9,989 nt of DNA from an uncultured Rubrobacteraceae bacterium. GTDB lineage: Bacteria; Actinomycetota; Rubrobacteria; Rubrobacterales; Rubrobacteraceae. Positions 1 to 5,984 of this stretch are shown here, piece after piece. Below the pieces are notes generated by a model. The model had not been told where the DNA came from. It made no database searches and worked only from the letters and a program-made list of their open reading frames with translations. Positions within the stretch are counted from its first letter, which is position 1. The number at the start of each line of letters is the position of its first letter. The stretch is from the NCBI GenBank assembly GCA_902805985.1, contig CADCUW010000603.1, positions 1-9,989 on the forward strand. The letters are read 5' to 3'. Both the position numbers and the translations under genes were made by a program.

Positions 1-23
1 GAAGCGGAAGGTTCCTAGGTGCG

Positions 24-536
24 TTGCGGCCGGTAAGAGAGACAGAGGAGGTCGGATGGCGGACCCACGTGCGACTGGCGGCGGCCGCCATCGGCGGGGC
101 CGGGGCGGCGCTGGGGGCGGTCGTGTGCCTCCTGGCGGCGCTCGGCTGGGTCGCCATCGTGCTGCTCTCGGGCGATCCCTCGCCGAACCTCGTGGACCTG
201 GCCTTTGTCGGTACGATGGCGGCGGCTGTCGCGTTCTGCGCCGCGGGGGCCGGGGGAGCCTGGCTCGTCTTCAGGCACCGGACGCGGCGCGGCGCCCTGC
301 TGATGCTCGTCGCCGCCCTGGGGATCGCGGCCGTCCTGCTCGTGCAGCCTTTCCTCGTAGATGCGGCCGGCGACCGTGGCCTGCCAGAAAGGATCACAAA
401 CGATTCAGAGCCGTCCCTCGCGGACCAGCCCTTGGCCCGCCTCGCCCCTGCGGGCACGCTCCTCGTTGGGGCGGCGCTAGCTCTTCTGGCGCCCGGGAGG
501 CGCGGTGGAACCGTAGGGCGGGATAGCGGCGCGTGA
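24..536 (+). CDS. Hypothetical small membrane protein, four predicted helices
   Basis: I do not recognise this protein. With a TTG start at 24 it is 170 residues long and strongly hydrophobic, with likely membrane segments at about residues 18-48, 57-83, 90-112 and 139-157. A basic HRTRR stretch follows the second segment, and the C-terminus is polar and Gly/Arg-rich. Third codon positions from about base 69 onward are almost all G or C, so this frame is clearly the coded one. The start is uncertain: the frame has no stop back to the left edge, so the gene could begin outside the window, and TTG 24 has only weak upstream GGAAGG/AGGT elements. A much better Shine-Dalgarno (AGAGGAGG at 44-51) sits before an ATG at 56 that is in a different frame. 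The gene converges on ilvD. No function is assigned. Confidence 0.55.
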   Translation: MRPVRETEEVGWRTHVRLAAAAIGGAGAALGAVVCLLAALGWVAIVLLSGDPSPNLVDLAFVGTMAAAVAFCAAGAGGAWLVFRHRTRRGALLMLVAALGIAAVLLVQPFLVDAAGDRGLPERITNDSEPSLADQPLARLAPAGTLLVGAALALLAPGRRGGTVGRDSGA

Positions 537-798
537 TCCGGGGCGCGGCTTATGGCCAAGGACCAGGAGGCCTCCGCGGTGCCGGCGTCCATCCCACACT
601 ACTGACCCAACCCCTTAGAGGGGCCCTTCGCCGAAGTCAGGATGCGGGATTTCGTATGGTCCCTATGCTCTTGGCCGGGAAGAGAGGGATCAAAGCTCTC
701 CGAAGCCTGTCGGTACGCGCGGGCGGGCCAACGTCGAGCTTCCGGACCGCTGCCCGAGAGAACCTCGCCGCCGCGGCGGGCTCATGGGGGCGGTAGGG
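537..798. other. Convergent intergenic region with weak hairpins
   Basis: This is the space between the 3' ends of the membrane protein gene and ilvD. It has mixed third-position usage in every frame and no convincing gene. It holds a small perfect hairpin, CCCCT-TAG-AGGGG, at 611-623, and a 12-base palindrome CCGCCGCGGCGG at 768-779. A GGTAG/CTACC inverted repeat at 792-803 straddles the ilvD stop codon. None has a T-run, so any of them as a terminator is only a guess. I saw no tRNA-like cloverleaf. Confidence 0.4.
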
Positions 799-2493
799 CT
801 ACCCGGCGCCGAGGGCCGCGTCGGTGATGGCGCCCTTGGAGGCGGAGGAGACGAGGGCGGCGTACTTCGCCATGACGCCCGTAGAGAAGGGTGGGATGCG
901 CTCTTCCCAGCTTGCGAGGCGGCCTTCGATCTCCGCGGCGTCGAGGTCCGCGTTCAGGGTGCGGTTCTCGATGTCGAAGGTCACTGTGTCGCCGTCCCGG
1001 AGGGCGGCTATGGGTCCCCTGTGGGCCGCCTCTGGGGCGACGTGGCCCGCCATGAGGCCGCGGGTGGCGCCGGAGAAGCGGCCGTCCGTGAGGAGGGCGA
1101 CCGTCTCGCCGAGGCCCTGGCCGACGAGGGCTGCGGTGACGCCGAGCATCTCGCGCATGCCGGGACCGCCGCGGGGTCCCTCGTACCGGATCACGACGAC
1201 GTCCCCGGCGACTATCGCGCCCTCCTGCACGGCCGCCATAGCCTCCTCTTCCGAGTCGAAGACACGCGCGGGGCCCGTGTGGTGGAGGCGCGTGTAGCCC
1301 GCCACCTTGACCACGCAACCCTCGGGGGCGACGTTGCCCTTGAGGATCACGAGCCCGCCCGAGGAGCGCAAGGGGTGCTCGACGGTCGCAACCACGTCCT
1401 GCCCCTCGTCCTCCTCGGCGTCGGCGACCTCTTCGGCGATGGTCTTGCCCGAGACGTTCAGCTCGTCGCCGTGGAGGAGGCCGCCGTCCATGAGGTGCTT
1501 GCCGAAGAGGCGCGTCCCGCCGGCCCGGTCGAGGTCAACGGCCGTGTAGCGCCCGCCGGGCTTGAGGTCGGCGATGATGGGGGTCTTCTCGCTGACGCGG
1601 TCGAAGTCGTCTATGTCGAGCGGGATGCCGGCCTCGCGGGCTATGGCGAGGAGGTGCAAAACCAGGTTGGTCGAGCCGCCGCTGGCCGCCCCGGCCGCTA
1701 TGGCGTTTTCGAAAGACTCGCGGGTGAGAATCCGTTTGGGGTCGAGGCCGTTCTCCAGCAGGCGCATGACGAGTTTTCCGGCCTCGACGCAGGCCTCGTC
1801 CTTGCGGCCGTCGAGGGCGGGCGGGCTGGATGAGCCGAAGGGGGAGAGGCCCAGGAACTCGAGCGCCATCGCCATGGTGTTTGCGGTGAACTGGCCGCCG
1901 CACGCGCCGGCGCCGGGGCAGGCGCCCTCTTCGAGCTCCAGCAGGTCCGAGTCGGACATCTTGCCGGCGGCGTTGGCGCCGACGCCCTCGAAGACGTCCT
2001 GGATGGTGACGTCGTGGCCCTTGAAGCGTCCCGGCTGTATCGAGCCGGAGTAGACGATGACGCCGGGGATGCCGAGGCGGACGTGGGCCATGGCCGCTGC
2101 GGGGATGGTCTTATCGCAGCCGACGAGGGTGACGATCGCGTCGAACATGTGGCCGCGGCCGACGAGCTCGATGGAGTCGGCGATGACCTCTCGGGAGACC
2201 AGGCTCGTCTTCATCCCCTGGGTCCCCATCGTGATGCCGTCGGAGATGGAGATGGTGTTCAGCTCCATCGGGGTGCCGCCGGCCTCCCTGATGCCCTCCT
2301 TCACCTTCTCGGCGAGGTGGCGGTGGTTGAAGTTGCATGGCATCGTCTCGATCCAGGAGTGGGCCACCCCGACGATGGGTCGGCTAAGGTCTTCATCCGA
2401 GAAGCCCATCCCCTTGAGGTAGGAGCGGGCGGGCGCCCGGTCGCGCCCGTCGAGAATGCGGCGGCTCTTGTGGCGGGTATCTACGGTCTCCAT
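799..2493 (-). CDS. ilvD: Dihydroxy-acid dehydratase
   Basis: The enzyme dehydrates 2,3-dihydroxy-isovalerate and 2,3-dihydroxy-3-methylvalerate to the 2-keto acids that lead to valine, leucine, isoleucine and pantothenate. It is cytosolic and carries an Fe-S cluster and Mg2+. From the ATG at 2493 it is 564 residues, the usual family length. Conserved elements are visible in order: PCNFNH with Cys53, SISDGIT with Asp85, VGCDKTIPA with Cys126, Asp127 and Lys128, [11 protein letters not shown] with Cys198, [11 protein letters not shown] at about 440-450 and [11 protein letters not shown] at about 469-479 with Ser474. The three Cys at these spacings match cluster ligands of the IlvD/Edd family, and the gene looks intact. 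I chose ATG 2493 because GGGAG lies about six bases upstream; an in-frame GTG at 2505 overlaps that site. No other ilv/leu gene is in the window. The coding remnant at 2520-2804 lies just upstream on the same strand. Confidence 0.96.
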   Translation of the reverse strand: METVDTRHKSRRILDGRDRAPARSYLKGMGFSDEDLSRPIVGVAHSWIETMPCNFNHRHLAEKVKEGIREAGGTPMELNTISISDGITMGTQGMKTSLVSREVIADSIELVGRGHMFDAIVTLVGCDKTIPAAAMAHVRLGIPGVIVYSGSIQPGRFKGHDVTIQDVFEGVGANAAGKMSDSDLLELEEGACPGAGACGGQFTANTMAMALEFLGLSPFGSSSPPALDGRKDEACVEAGKLVMRLLENGLDPKRILTRESFENAIAAGAASGGSTNLVLHLLAIAREAGIPLDIDDFDRVSEKTPIIADLKPGGRYTAVDLDRAGGTRLFGKHLMDGGLLHGDELNVSGKTIAEEVADAEEDEGQDVVATVEHPLRSSGGLVILKGNVAPEGCVVKVAGYTRLHHTGPARVFDSEEEAMAAVQEGAIVAGDVVVIRYEGPRGGPGMREMLGVTAALVGQGLGETVALLTDGRFSGATRGLMAGHVAPEAAHRGPIAALRDGDTVTFDIENRTLNADLDAAEIEGRLASWEERIPPFSTGVMAKYAALVSSASKGAITDAALGAG

Positions 2494-2519
2494 GAGTTCT
2501 CCCACTATCTCGGGTCGTC

Positions 2520-2804
2520 CTACCTACCGCCGAGTATATGGACCGTGGGACCGTCGTGCCAGCGGGAGACGCTCCAAGGGGTCTTCGGCTCGATCTTGAG
2601 CTCGTTGTACTCGGTGCCCTCACCGTTGTGGATCTTGAGGTAGAGCCGTCCCGTCCCCGCGTCGTAGTAGTAGCCGGAGTTCGAGTACGATGCCAGGTCT
2701 TCCCTGCTGCTGCGCCGCCCCTCGCCGCACCAGCCGCCGCCGGAGAGGGCGCAGCCCCAGCGCGTCACCCTGGGCTCCACGGGGTACGGCATCTCGAGCG
2801 TCAC
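2520..2804 (-). pseudogene. C-terminal fragment of an unrecognised, probably secreted protein
   Basis: This frame shows strong G/C third-position bias and protein-like content: aromatic and Tyr-rich ([16 protein letters not shown]), with two Cys and many Gly/Trp residues, typical of a beta-rich exported domain. From the GTG at 2804 it would be 94 residues. AGGAGG at 2810-2815 is an ideally spaced ribosome site for that GTG, so a real small gene is possible. It has no signal peptide or membrane segment, and it reads like the end of a longer chain. Coding-like signal continues upstream to about 2840 in this frame, then switches to another frame up to about 2890 (residues like [16 protein letters not shown]). 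This suggests a truncated, frameshifted gene whose 5' part has been replaced by the divergent transporter gene. The ending faintly recalls the C-terminus of G8-domain/CEMIP-like proteins, but I cannot confirm it. It stops 26 bases before the ilvD start. Confidence 0.45.
2533..2562 (-). promoter_or_regulatory. Candidate ilvD promoter
   Basis: Read on the minus strand, CTGGCA (2562-2557) and TATACT (2538-2533) are separated by 18 bases. They match the sigma-70-type -35 at 4 of 6 and the -10 at 5 of 6 positions. Transcription would start near 2526, giving a leader of roughly 33 bases with the GGGAG ribosome site before ATG 2493. That leader is too short for a T-box or a peptide attenuator, so ilvD shows no visible leader regulation. 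The promoter lies inside the last codons of the upstream coding remnant. Confidence 0.45.
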
Positions 2805-2885
2805 CGATGCCTCCTGTATGCGGCTGAGGACGAACCGGGCCTTTCGTTGCGGTAGCCCCACGCGAAGGGGACGGGGGCGTTGCCG

Positions 2886-2891
2886 TAGACT
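2886..2891 (+). promoter_or_regulatory. Candidate -10 box for the EamA transporter gene
   Basis: TAGACT lies 7 bases before the GTG at 2899, so transcription would begin at or next to the start codon and the mRNA would be leaderless. This fits the lack of a properly spaced ribosome site there; the only purine stretch, GAAGG, abuts the GTG. No clear -35 box is seen at 16-18 bases upstream. Confidence 0.3.
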
Positions 2892-2898
2892 TGAAGGT

Positions 2899-3768
2899 GT
2901 GAGGGGGTACGGGGACATCCGCGTGGGGGCCGCCCTCGGGGTCACGGTCGTGATCTGGGCCTCGGCTTTCGCGGCGATTCGGGCCGGCCTTGAGGGGTAC
3001 ACGCCGGGGCACCTGGCGCTGCTCAGGTTCCTGGTCGGATCCGCCCTGCTTCTCCTCTACGCGGTCGCGGCGCGCATGCCGCCGCCGGATTGGCGCGATG
3101 TGCCGGCGGTCCTTCTCGGCGGGTTCCTCGGGTTCTTCGGCTATCACGTCGGGCTCTCCTTTGGGGAGGTCACCGTCGAGGCGGGGTCCGCGAGCCTCAT
3201 CATCGCCTCGGTGCCGGTCTTTACGGCCCTGCTCGCGGTGGCGTTTCTCGGGGAGCGGCTGGGCTTGCTGGGTTGGATCGGCACCCTGGTCAGCTTCGGC
3301 GGGGTCGCCCTGATCTCACTGGGCGAGGGCGGGGCTCTGGGCCTCGACCCTGGAGCCCTGCCGATCCTGCTGGCCGCCGTCTCCGAGAGCCTGTTCTTCG
3401 TCTTCCAGAGGTCGTACCTCGCGAAGTACGGGTCGCTGCGCTTCACGACCTACGCCATCTGGGCCGGCACGCTCGTCATGCTGGTGTTCGCGCCGGGTCT
3501 GCCCGGGGCCGTAGCCGACGCGTCATTAGGGGCCACTTTGAGTGTGGTCTACCTCGGGGTCTTTCCGACCGTGATCGCCTACCTCGCCCTCGGCTACGCG
3601 TTCGCCCGGATGCCGGCGTCGAACGCGACGAGCTTTCTGTATCTGGTGCCTGGCCTCGCGTTCGTTATCGCCTGGATCTGGCTCGGCGAGGTCCCCACCC
3701 TGCTCTCCGTTATCGGGGGCGCGATAACCGTCTCGGGCGTCGTACTGGTGAACGCGAAAGGCCAATGA
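2899..3768 (+). CDS. EamA/DMT-superfamily transporter
   Basis: This is an inner-membrane permease of the drug/metabolite transporter superfamily, whose members export amino acids or other small metabolites; the substrate cannot be told from sequence. From the GTG at 2899 it is 289 residues with about ten hydrophobic helices. They form two EamA repeats: the first begins with [15 protein letters not shown] and ends at the [11 protein letters not shown] turn, and the second runs from about residue 155 to the C-terminus. The [25 protein letters not shown] element of repeat one and its counterpart in repeat two ([20 protein letters not shown], then LGEVPT) are typical of the family. Length is normal. 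The start is uncertain: a GTG at 2923 is also possible, while an in-frame ATG at 2818 would add a basic, non-coding-like stretch. It is divergent from the ilvD-side fragment and is followed 74 bases later by the VOC gene, which has its own promoter candidate. Confidence 0.88.
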   Translation: MRGYGDIRVGAALGVTVVIWASAFAAIRAGLEGYTPGHLALLRFLVGSALLLLYAVAARMPPPDWRDVPAVLLGGFLGFFGYHVGLSFGEVTVEAGSASLIIASVPVFTALLAVAFLGERLGLLGWIGTLVSFGGVALISLGEGGALGLDPGALPILLAAVSESLFFVFQRSYLAKYGSLRFTTYAIWAGTLVMLVFAPGLPGAVADASLGATLSVVYLGVFPTVIAYLALGYAFARMPASNATSFLYLVPGLAFVIAWIWLGEVPTLLSVIGGAITVSGVVLVNAKGQ

Positions 3769-3805
3769 GGGAGAAGGCTACGGGCGGCGCCCGATCCTGG
3801 CGGGG

Positions 3806-3837
3806 TAGAATTGGTGGGATCTCGACGAGAGGAAGAT
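3806..3837 (+). promoter_or_regulatory. Candidate -10 box and ribosome site of the VOC gene
   Basis: TAGAAT at 3806-3811 matches the -10 consensus at 5 of 6 positions and lies in the 74-base gap after the transporter gene. A start near 3818 would give a leader of about 25 bases. AGAGGA at about 3828-3833, followed by the ATG at 3843, is a well-placed ribosome site and fixes the start of the VOC protein. No recognisable -35 is present 17 bases upstream. Confidence 0.4.
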
Positions 3838-3842
3838 CTCTT

Positions 3843-4355
3843 ATGCAGAAGAGAGAACGGGCCCATCGTGTCAGCCCGGAGACGCGGATAGGCCACGTCC
3901 ACCTGAAGGTGGCGAACATCGAGCGCGCCCTCGGGTTCTACCGGGACATCCTCGGCTTCGAGGTTATGCAGTGGTACGGCGAGGACGCGGTCTTCCTCTC
4001 GGCGGGCGGGTACCACCACCACATCGGCCTGAACACCTGGATGAGCCGCAACGCCCCGCCCGCCCCCCGCGGCTCGGCCGGCCTCTTCCACCTCGCCATC
4101 CTCTACCCCGAGCGGCGCGACCTTGCCCGGGCCCTCAGCTGGCTGATCGAAGCCGAGTACCCCCTGGAGGGCGCCTCCGACCACGGCGTCTCCGAGGCCC
4201 TCTACCTGAGCGACCCCGACGGAAACGGCGTCGAACTCTACAGGGACCGTCCGCGCGACGAGTGGCCCCGCACCCCCGAAGGCGGCCTCGCCATGGTGAC
4301 GGCTCCCCTGGACGTCGAGGGCCTGCTGGCCGAGTTGGACGGCCCCGAGGCTTAG
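3843..4355 (+). CDS. VOC-family metalloenzyme (glyoxalase/extradiol dioxygenase fold)
   Basis: This 170-residue cytosolic protein has two beta-alpha-beta modules of the vicinal oxygen chelate fold, at about residues 16-63 and 79-133. Module one reads HVHLKVANIERALGFYRDIL, then YHHHIGLNTW. Module two holds GLFHLAI, DHGVSEALYLSDPDGNG and VELYRDRPR. By family logic His18, His83 and Glu131 would form the 2-His-1-carboxylate metal site, with extra His58-60 near the pocket. The YHHHIGLNTW and DHGVSEALYL stretches are characteristic of the CatE-like branch annotated as glyoxalase or catechol 2,3-dioxygenase. The true substrate is unknown; an extradiol cleavage or thiol-linked detoxification role is family inference only. 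ATG 3843 is chosen for its ribosome site and because upstream residues are non-coding in character. It converges on the M28 peptidase gene. No aromatic-degradation genes are nearby. Confidence 0.88.
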   Translation: MQKRERAHRVSPETRIGHVHLKVANIERALGFYRDILGFEVMQWYGEDAVFLSAGGYHHHIGLNTWMSRNAPPAPRGSAGLFHLAILYPERRDLARALSWLIEAEYPLEGASDHGVSEALYLSDPDGNGVELYRDRPRDEWPRTPEGGLAMVTAPLDVEGLLAELDGPEA

Positions 4356-4393
4356 AGGAGTCTCCCTTACGCCGCGTACCTGCTGACAGCTCG

Positions 4394-4423
4394 ACGGACC
4401 GCGGCGCTCCCGGGGTGGTCCGT
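4394..4423. terminator. Possible terminator hairpin between convergent genes
   Basis: A perfect 7-base inverted repeat, ACGGACC (4394-4400) and GGTCCGT (4417-4423), encloses a 16-base loop in the 93-base gap between the VOC and M28 genes, both of which end here. There is no T-run on either strand, so a role in ending transcription is weakly supported. A GGCC-gtta-GGCC mini-stem follows at 4431-4442. Confidence 0.25.
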
Positions 4424-4448
4424 GTGAAGGGGCCGTTAGGCCGCCTCC

Positions 4449-5846
4449 TCAGGGGTCGCCTCTCTCGGCCAGGACCGCGGTGGCGTGCGCCGCGGCGTCC
4501 GAGAGCGTGTCGAGGGACTCCTCGCTCAGGTTGTCTATGTCGTCGCAGGCCCGGTGGTAGCAGGCGTCGAAGGGGACTCCCGCCTCCCCGCCGAATCCCT
4601 CCTCCTGCCGCTCCGTCTTGGTGCCACCCGCACCCGAGAAGAGGCCTCCGGTGGGGACGCCCTCGCCCTGGAAAGGGCCGTGGTCCGAGCGGCCGTCGAG
4701 CGCCGAGTTCGTCTCGACCTGTATGCCCTTGTTCTCGAAATACGAGTCGAAGACCTCTTCCACCTCGTCCGGCCCCTCGTAGACGGAGCTTACGAAGTTC
4801 TGAGAGCCGGTCATGTCGAAGTTGAGGTAAGCGGAGATGTCCTCGATCTCCTCTTCCCCCAGCCCCTCGACGTAGTGGCGCGATCCGACGAGGCCGACCT
4901 CCTCGGCCCCCCAGAACGCGAAGCGGACGCGGTTGCGGGGCTCCGCGTCCAGCTCGGCGAGCTGGATCGCCATCTCCAGCACCGTCGCCGACCCCGAGCC
5001 GTTGTCGTTGATGCCGGGTCCCTCCGGCACGGAATCCAGGTGCGCCCCCACCATCACGGTATTCTCCGCATCTCCTCCCGGCGTCTGGGCTATGACGTTG
5101 GTAGTGCTGGTGTCCCCGCCCTCGGCCGCAAAGACGCGTACCCTCGGCATCTCTTCGCGCGCCAGCAGCCTCTCCCCGAACGACCCGCCAGTGCCGATCA
5201 CGGGTATGCCGATGCCGGGTATGCCGATGCCGGGTCCCCCGAGCGAGCCCCGCAACACCTCCCCGCCGGCCTCGCCCGCGTTGAAGATGAGTACCGCGGA
5301 CGCGCCAGCCCTCTGTGCATTCTCGGCTTTCGTCCTGAAAGTGCAGGTGCCGCGGCGCAGAAGCGCGACGTTGCCGTCCGAAAATTCCCCAAAATCCTTC
5401 GCGTCGCACCCGCTCGTGGCGCCGCGGGCGTCCACGGGCTCTAGCCCGGCCGCGACCTCGCCGTCCGCCGAGCGCTCCATGAGGGCGAAGTCCGTCGCCG
5501 CTACCGGGGTTCCCGCGATGTCAAGGTCGGCCTCCCGGATCACGGCGTAACCGGGCAGCTCGAAGGACTGGACCTCCACCTCGTAGCCGGCCCGCCTGAG
5601 TTCGCCCGCGACATACTCGGCCGAGGCGTCGTAGCCGAGGGTACCGGCGGCGCGGTTGCCGCCGTGCTCGTCGGCGATGGCCTGGAAGCGTTTGGCGTGC
5701 CCGAGAACACCCTCGACCGTCACCGAATCCCGCAGGTCAGAGGAGAGATCCGGGTTGGGGGGCGGGGGTGGCTCCTGGCCGCACGCCGCTGGAACCGCCG
5801 CCATGAGGATGACCGCCAGCAACGGCAAGAGGCCGGAGGGCTTCAA
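4449..5846 (-). CDS. Secreted M28-family zinc aminopeptidase with PA domain
   Basis: The protein probably removes N-terminal residues from peptides outside the cell using two zinc ions. It has 465 residues. Residues 1-21 form a signal sequence; Cys22 follows AVPAA, an imperfect lipobox, so it may be a lipoprotein, and a Pro-rich linker (25-32) comes next. A PA domain lies at about 130-235, with Cys147/Cys168 and RRGTCTFRTKAENAQRAGA. The M28 catalytic domain follows: GAHLDSV (His269), NDNGSG (Asp281), GAEEVGLVGSRHY (Glu315/316), NFDMTGS (Asp344) and CYHRACDD (His431). All zinc ligands and the catalytic Glu are present, and Cys429/Cys434 could form a disulfide. The start is a TTG at 5846 without a clear ribosome site; it is the best choice because it gives a complete signal peptide and no ATG/GTG/TTG lies nearby upstream in frame. 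It sits downstream of the PA-containing propeller gene but beyond that gene's terminator. Confidence 0.93.
   Translation of the reverse strand: MKPSGLLPLLAVILMAAVPAACGQEPPPPPNPDLSSDLRDSVTVEGVLGHAKRFQAIADEHGGNRAAGTLGYDASAEYVAGELRRAGYEVEVQSFELPGYAVIREADLDIAGTPVAATDFALMERSADGEVAAGLEPVDARGATSGCDAKDFGEFSDGNVALLRRGTCTFRTKAENAQRAGASAVLIFNAGEAGGEVLRGSLGGPGIGIPGIGIPVIGTGGSFGERLLAREEMPRVRVFAAEGGDTSTTNVIAQTPGGDAENTVMVGAHLDSVPEGPGINDNGSGSATVLEMAIQLAELDAEPRNRVRFAFWGAEEVGLVGSRHYVEGLGEEEIEDISAYLNFDMTGSQNFVSSVYEGPDEVEEVFDSYFENKGIQVETNSALDGRSDHGPFQGEGVPTGGLFSGAGGTKTERQEEGFGGEAGVPFDACYHRACDDIDNLSEESLDTLSDAAAHATAVLAERGDP
5202..5235 (-). repeat. 15-base tandem duplication inside the M28 gene
   Basis: Two perfect copies of GGGTATGCCGATGCC (5202-5216 and 5217-5231) are followed by a partial GGGT. 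The unit is a multiple of three and encodes a repeated GIGIP peptide (residues about 206-215) in the PA domain, just before the VIGTGG strand. The frame is kept, so it lengthens a surface loop without breaking the gene. Confidence 0.85.
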
Positions 5847-5847
5847 G

Positions 5848-5877
5848 CTAGGCGGCCGTTCTCGCGTGGCGGTGCAT
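5848..5877 (-). other. Possible 9-codon upstream ORF coupled to the M28 gene
   Basis: On the minus strand an ATG at 5877 opens a short frame, MHRHARTAA, ending with TAG at 5850-5848. One base (C) separates that stop from the TTG start of the M28 gene. TACATT at 5892-5887 is a 4-of-6 -10 candidate that would start transcription about three bases before this ATG. The M28 start has no ribosome site of its own, so re-initiation after this mini-ORF is a possible route. The evidence is purely positional. Confidence 0.2.
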
Positions 5878-5932
5878 GATGGCGCGAATGTACCACGGGG
5901 GCATCGTTCTGGAGTCCCTGGCGGGCAGGCGC

Positions 5933-5957
5933 AAAAAGGCGGCCCCGGAGGGCCGCC
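5933..5957 (-). terminator. Intrinsic terminator after the propeller gene
   Basis: On the minus strand a perfect 8-bp stem, GGCGGCCC (5957-5950) with GGGCCGCC (5945-5938), closes a 4-base loop and is followed directly by TTTTT (5937-5933). It lies 28 bases past the stop codon of the LVIVD/PA gene and upstream of the M28 gene, so the two probably do not share one full-length transcript. Confidence 0.88.
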
Positions 5958-5984
5958 AGAAAGTCGAGAACGCGGGGTGTGTTG

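Noticed and set aside
768..779. CCGCCGCGGCGG palindrome as the ilvD terminator
   Set aside because: No T-run follows on the minus strand and such GC palindromes are expected by chance in this base composition.
533..796. 87-codon frame with GTG overlapping the stop of the first gene
   Set aside because: The GTGA overlap looks like coupling, but third positions are mixed and the sequence has no protein-like features.
784..1833. Long plus-strand open frame antisense to ilvD
   Set aside because: It mirrors the high-GC third positions of ilvD. The product is Val/Gly/Arg/Asp-rich without motifs, and ilvD is an unmistakable conserved enzyme on the other strand.
2014..2643. Plus-strand open frame antisense to the ilvD 5' part
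   Set aside because: Shadow of ilvD; low-complexity composition and no ribosome site.
2494..2900. T-box or other amino-acid leader before ilvD
   Set aside because: No specifier loop, AGGGUGG-like T-box motif or run of Val/Leu/Ile codons; the space is mostly coding-like DNA.
4485..5444. Plus-strand frame antisense to the M28 peptidase
   Set aside because: Shadow; the M28 gene has every catalytic residue on the minus strand.
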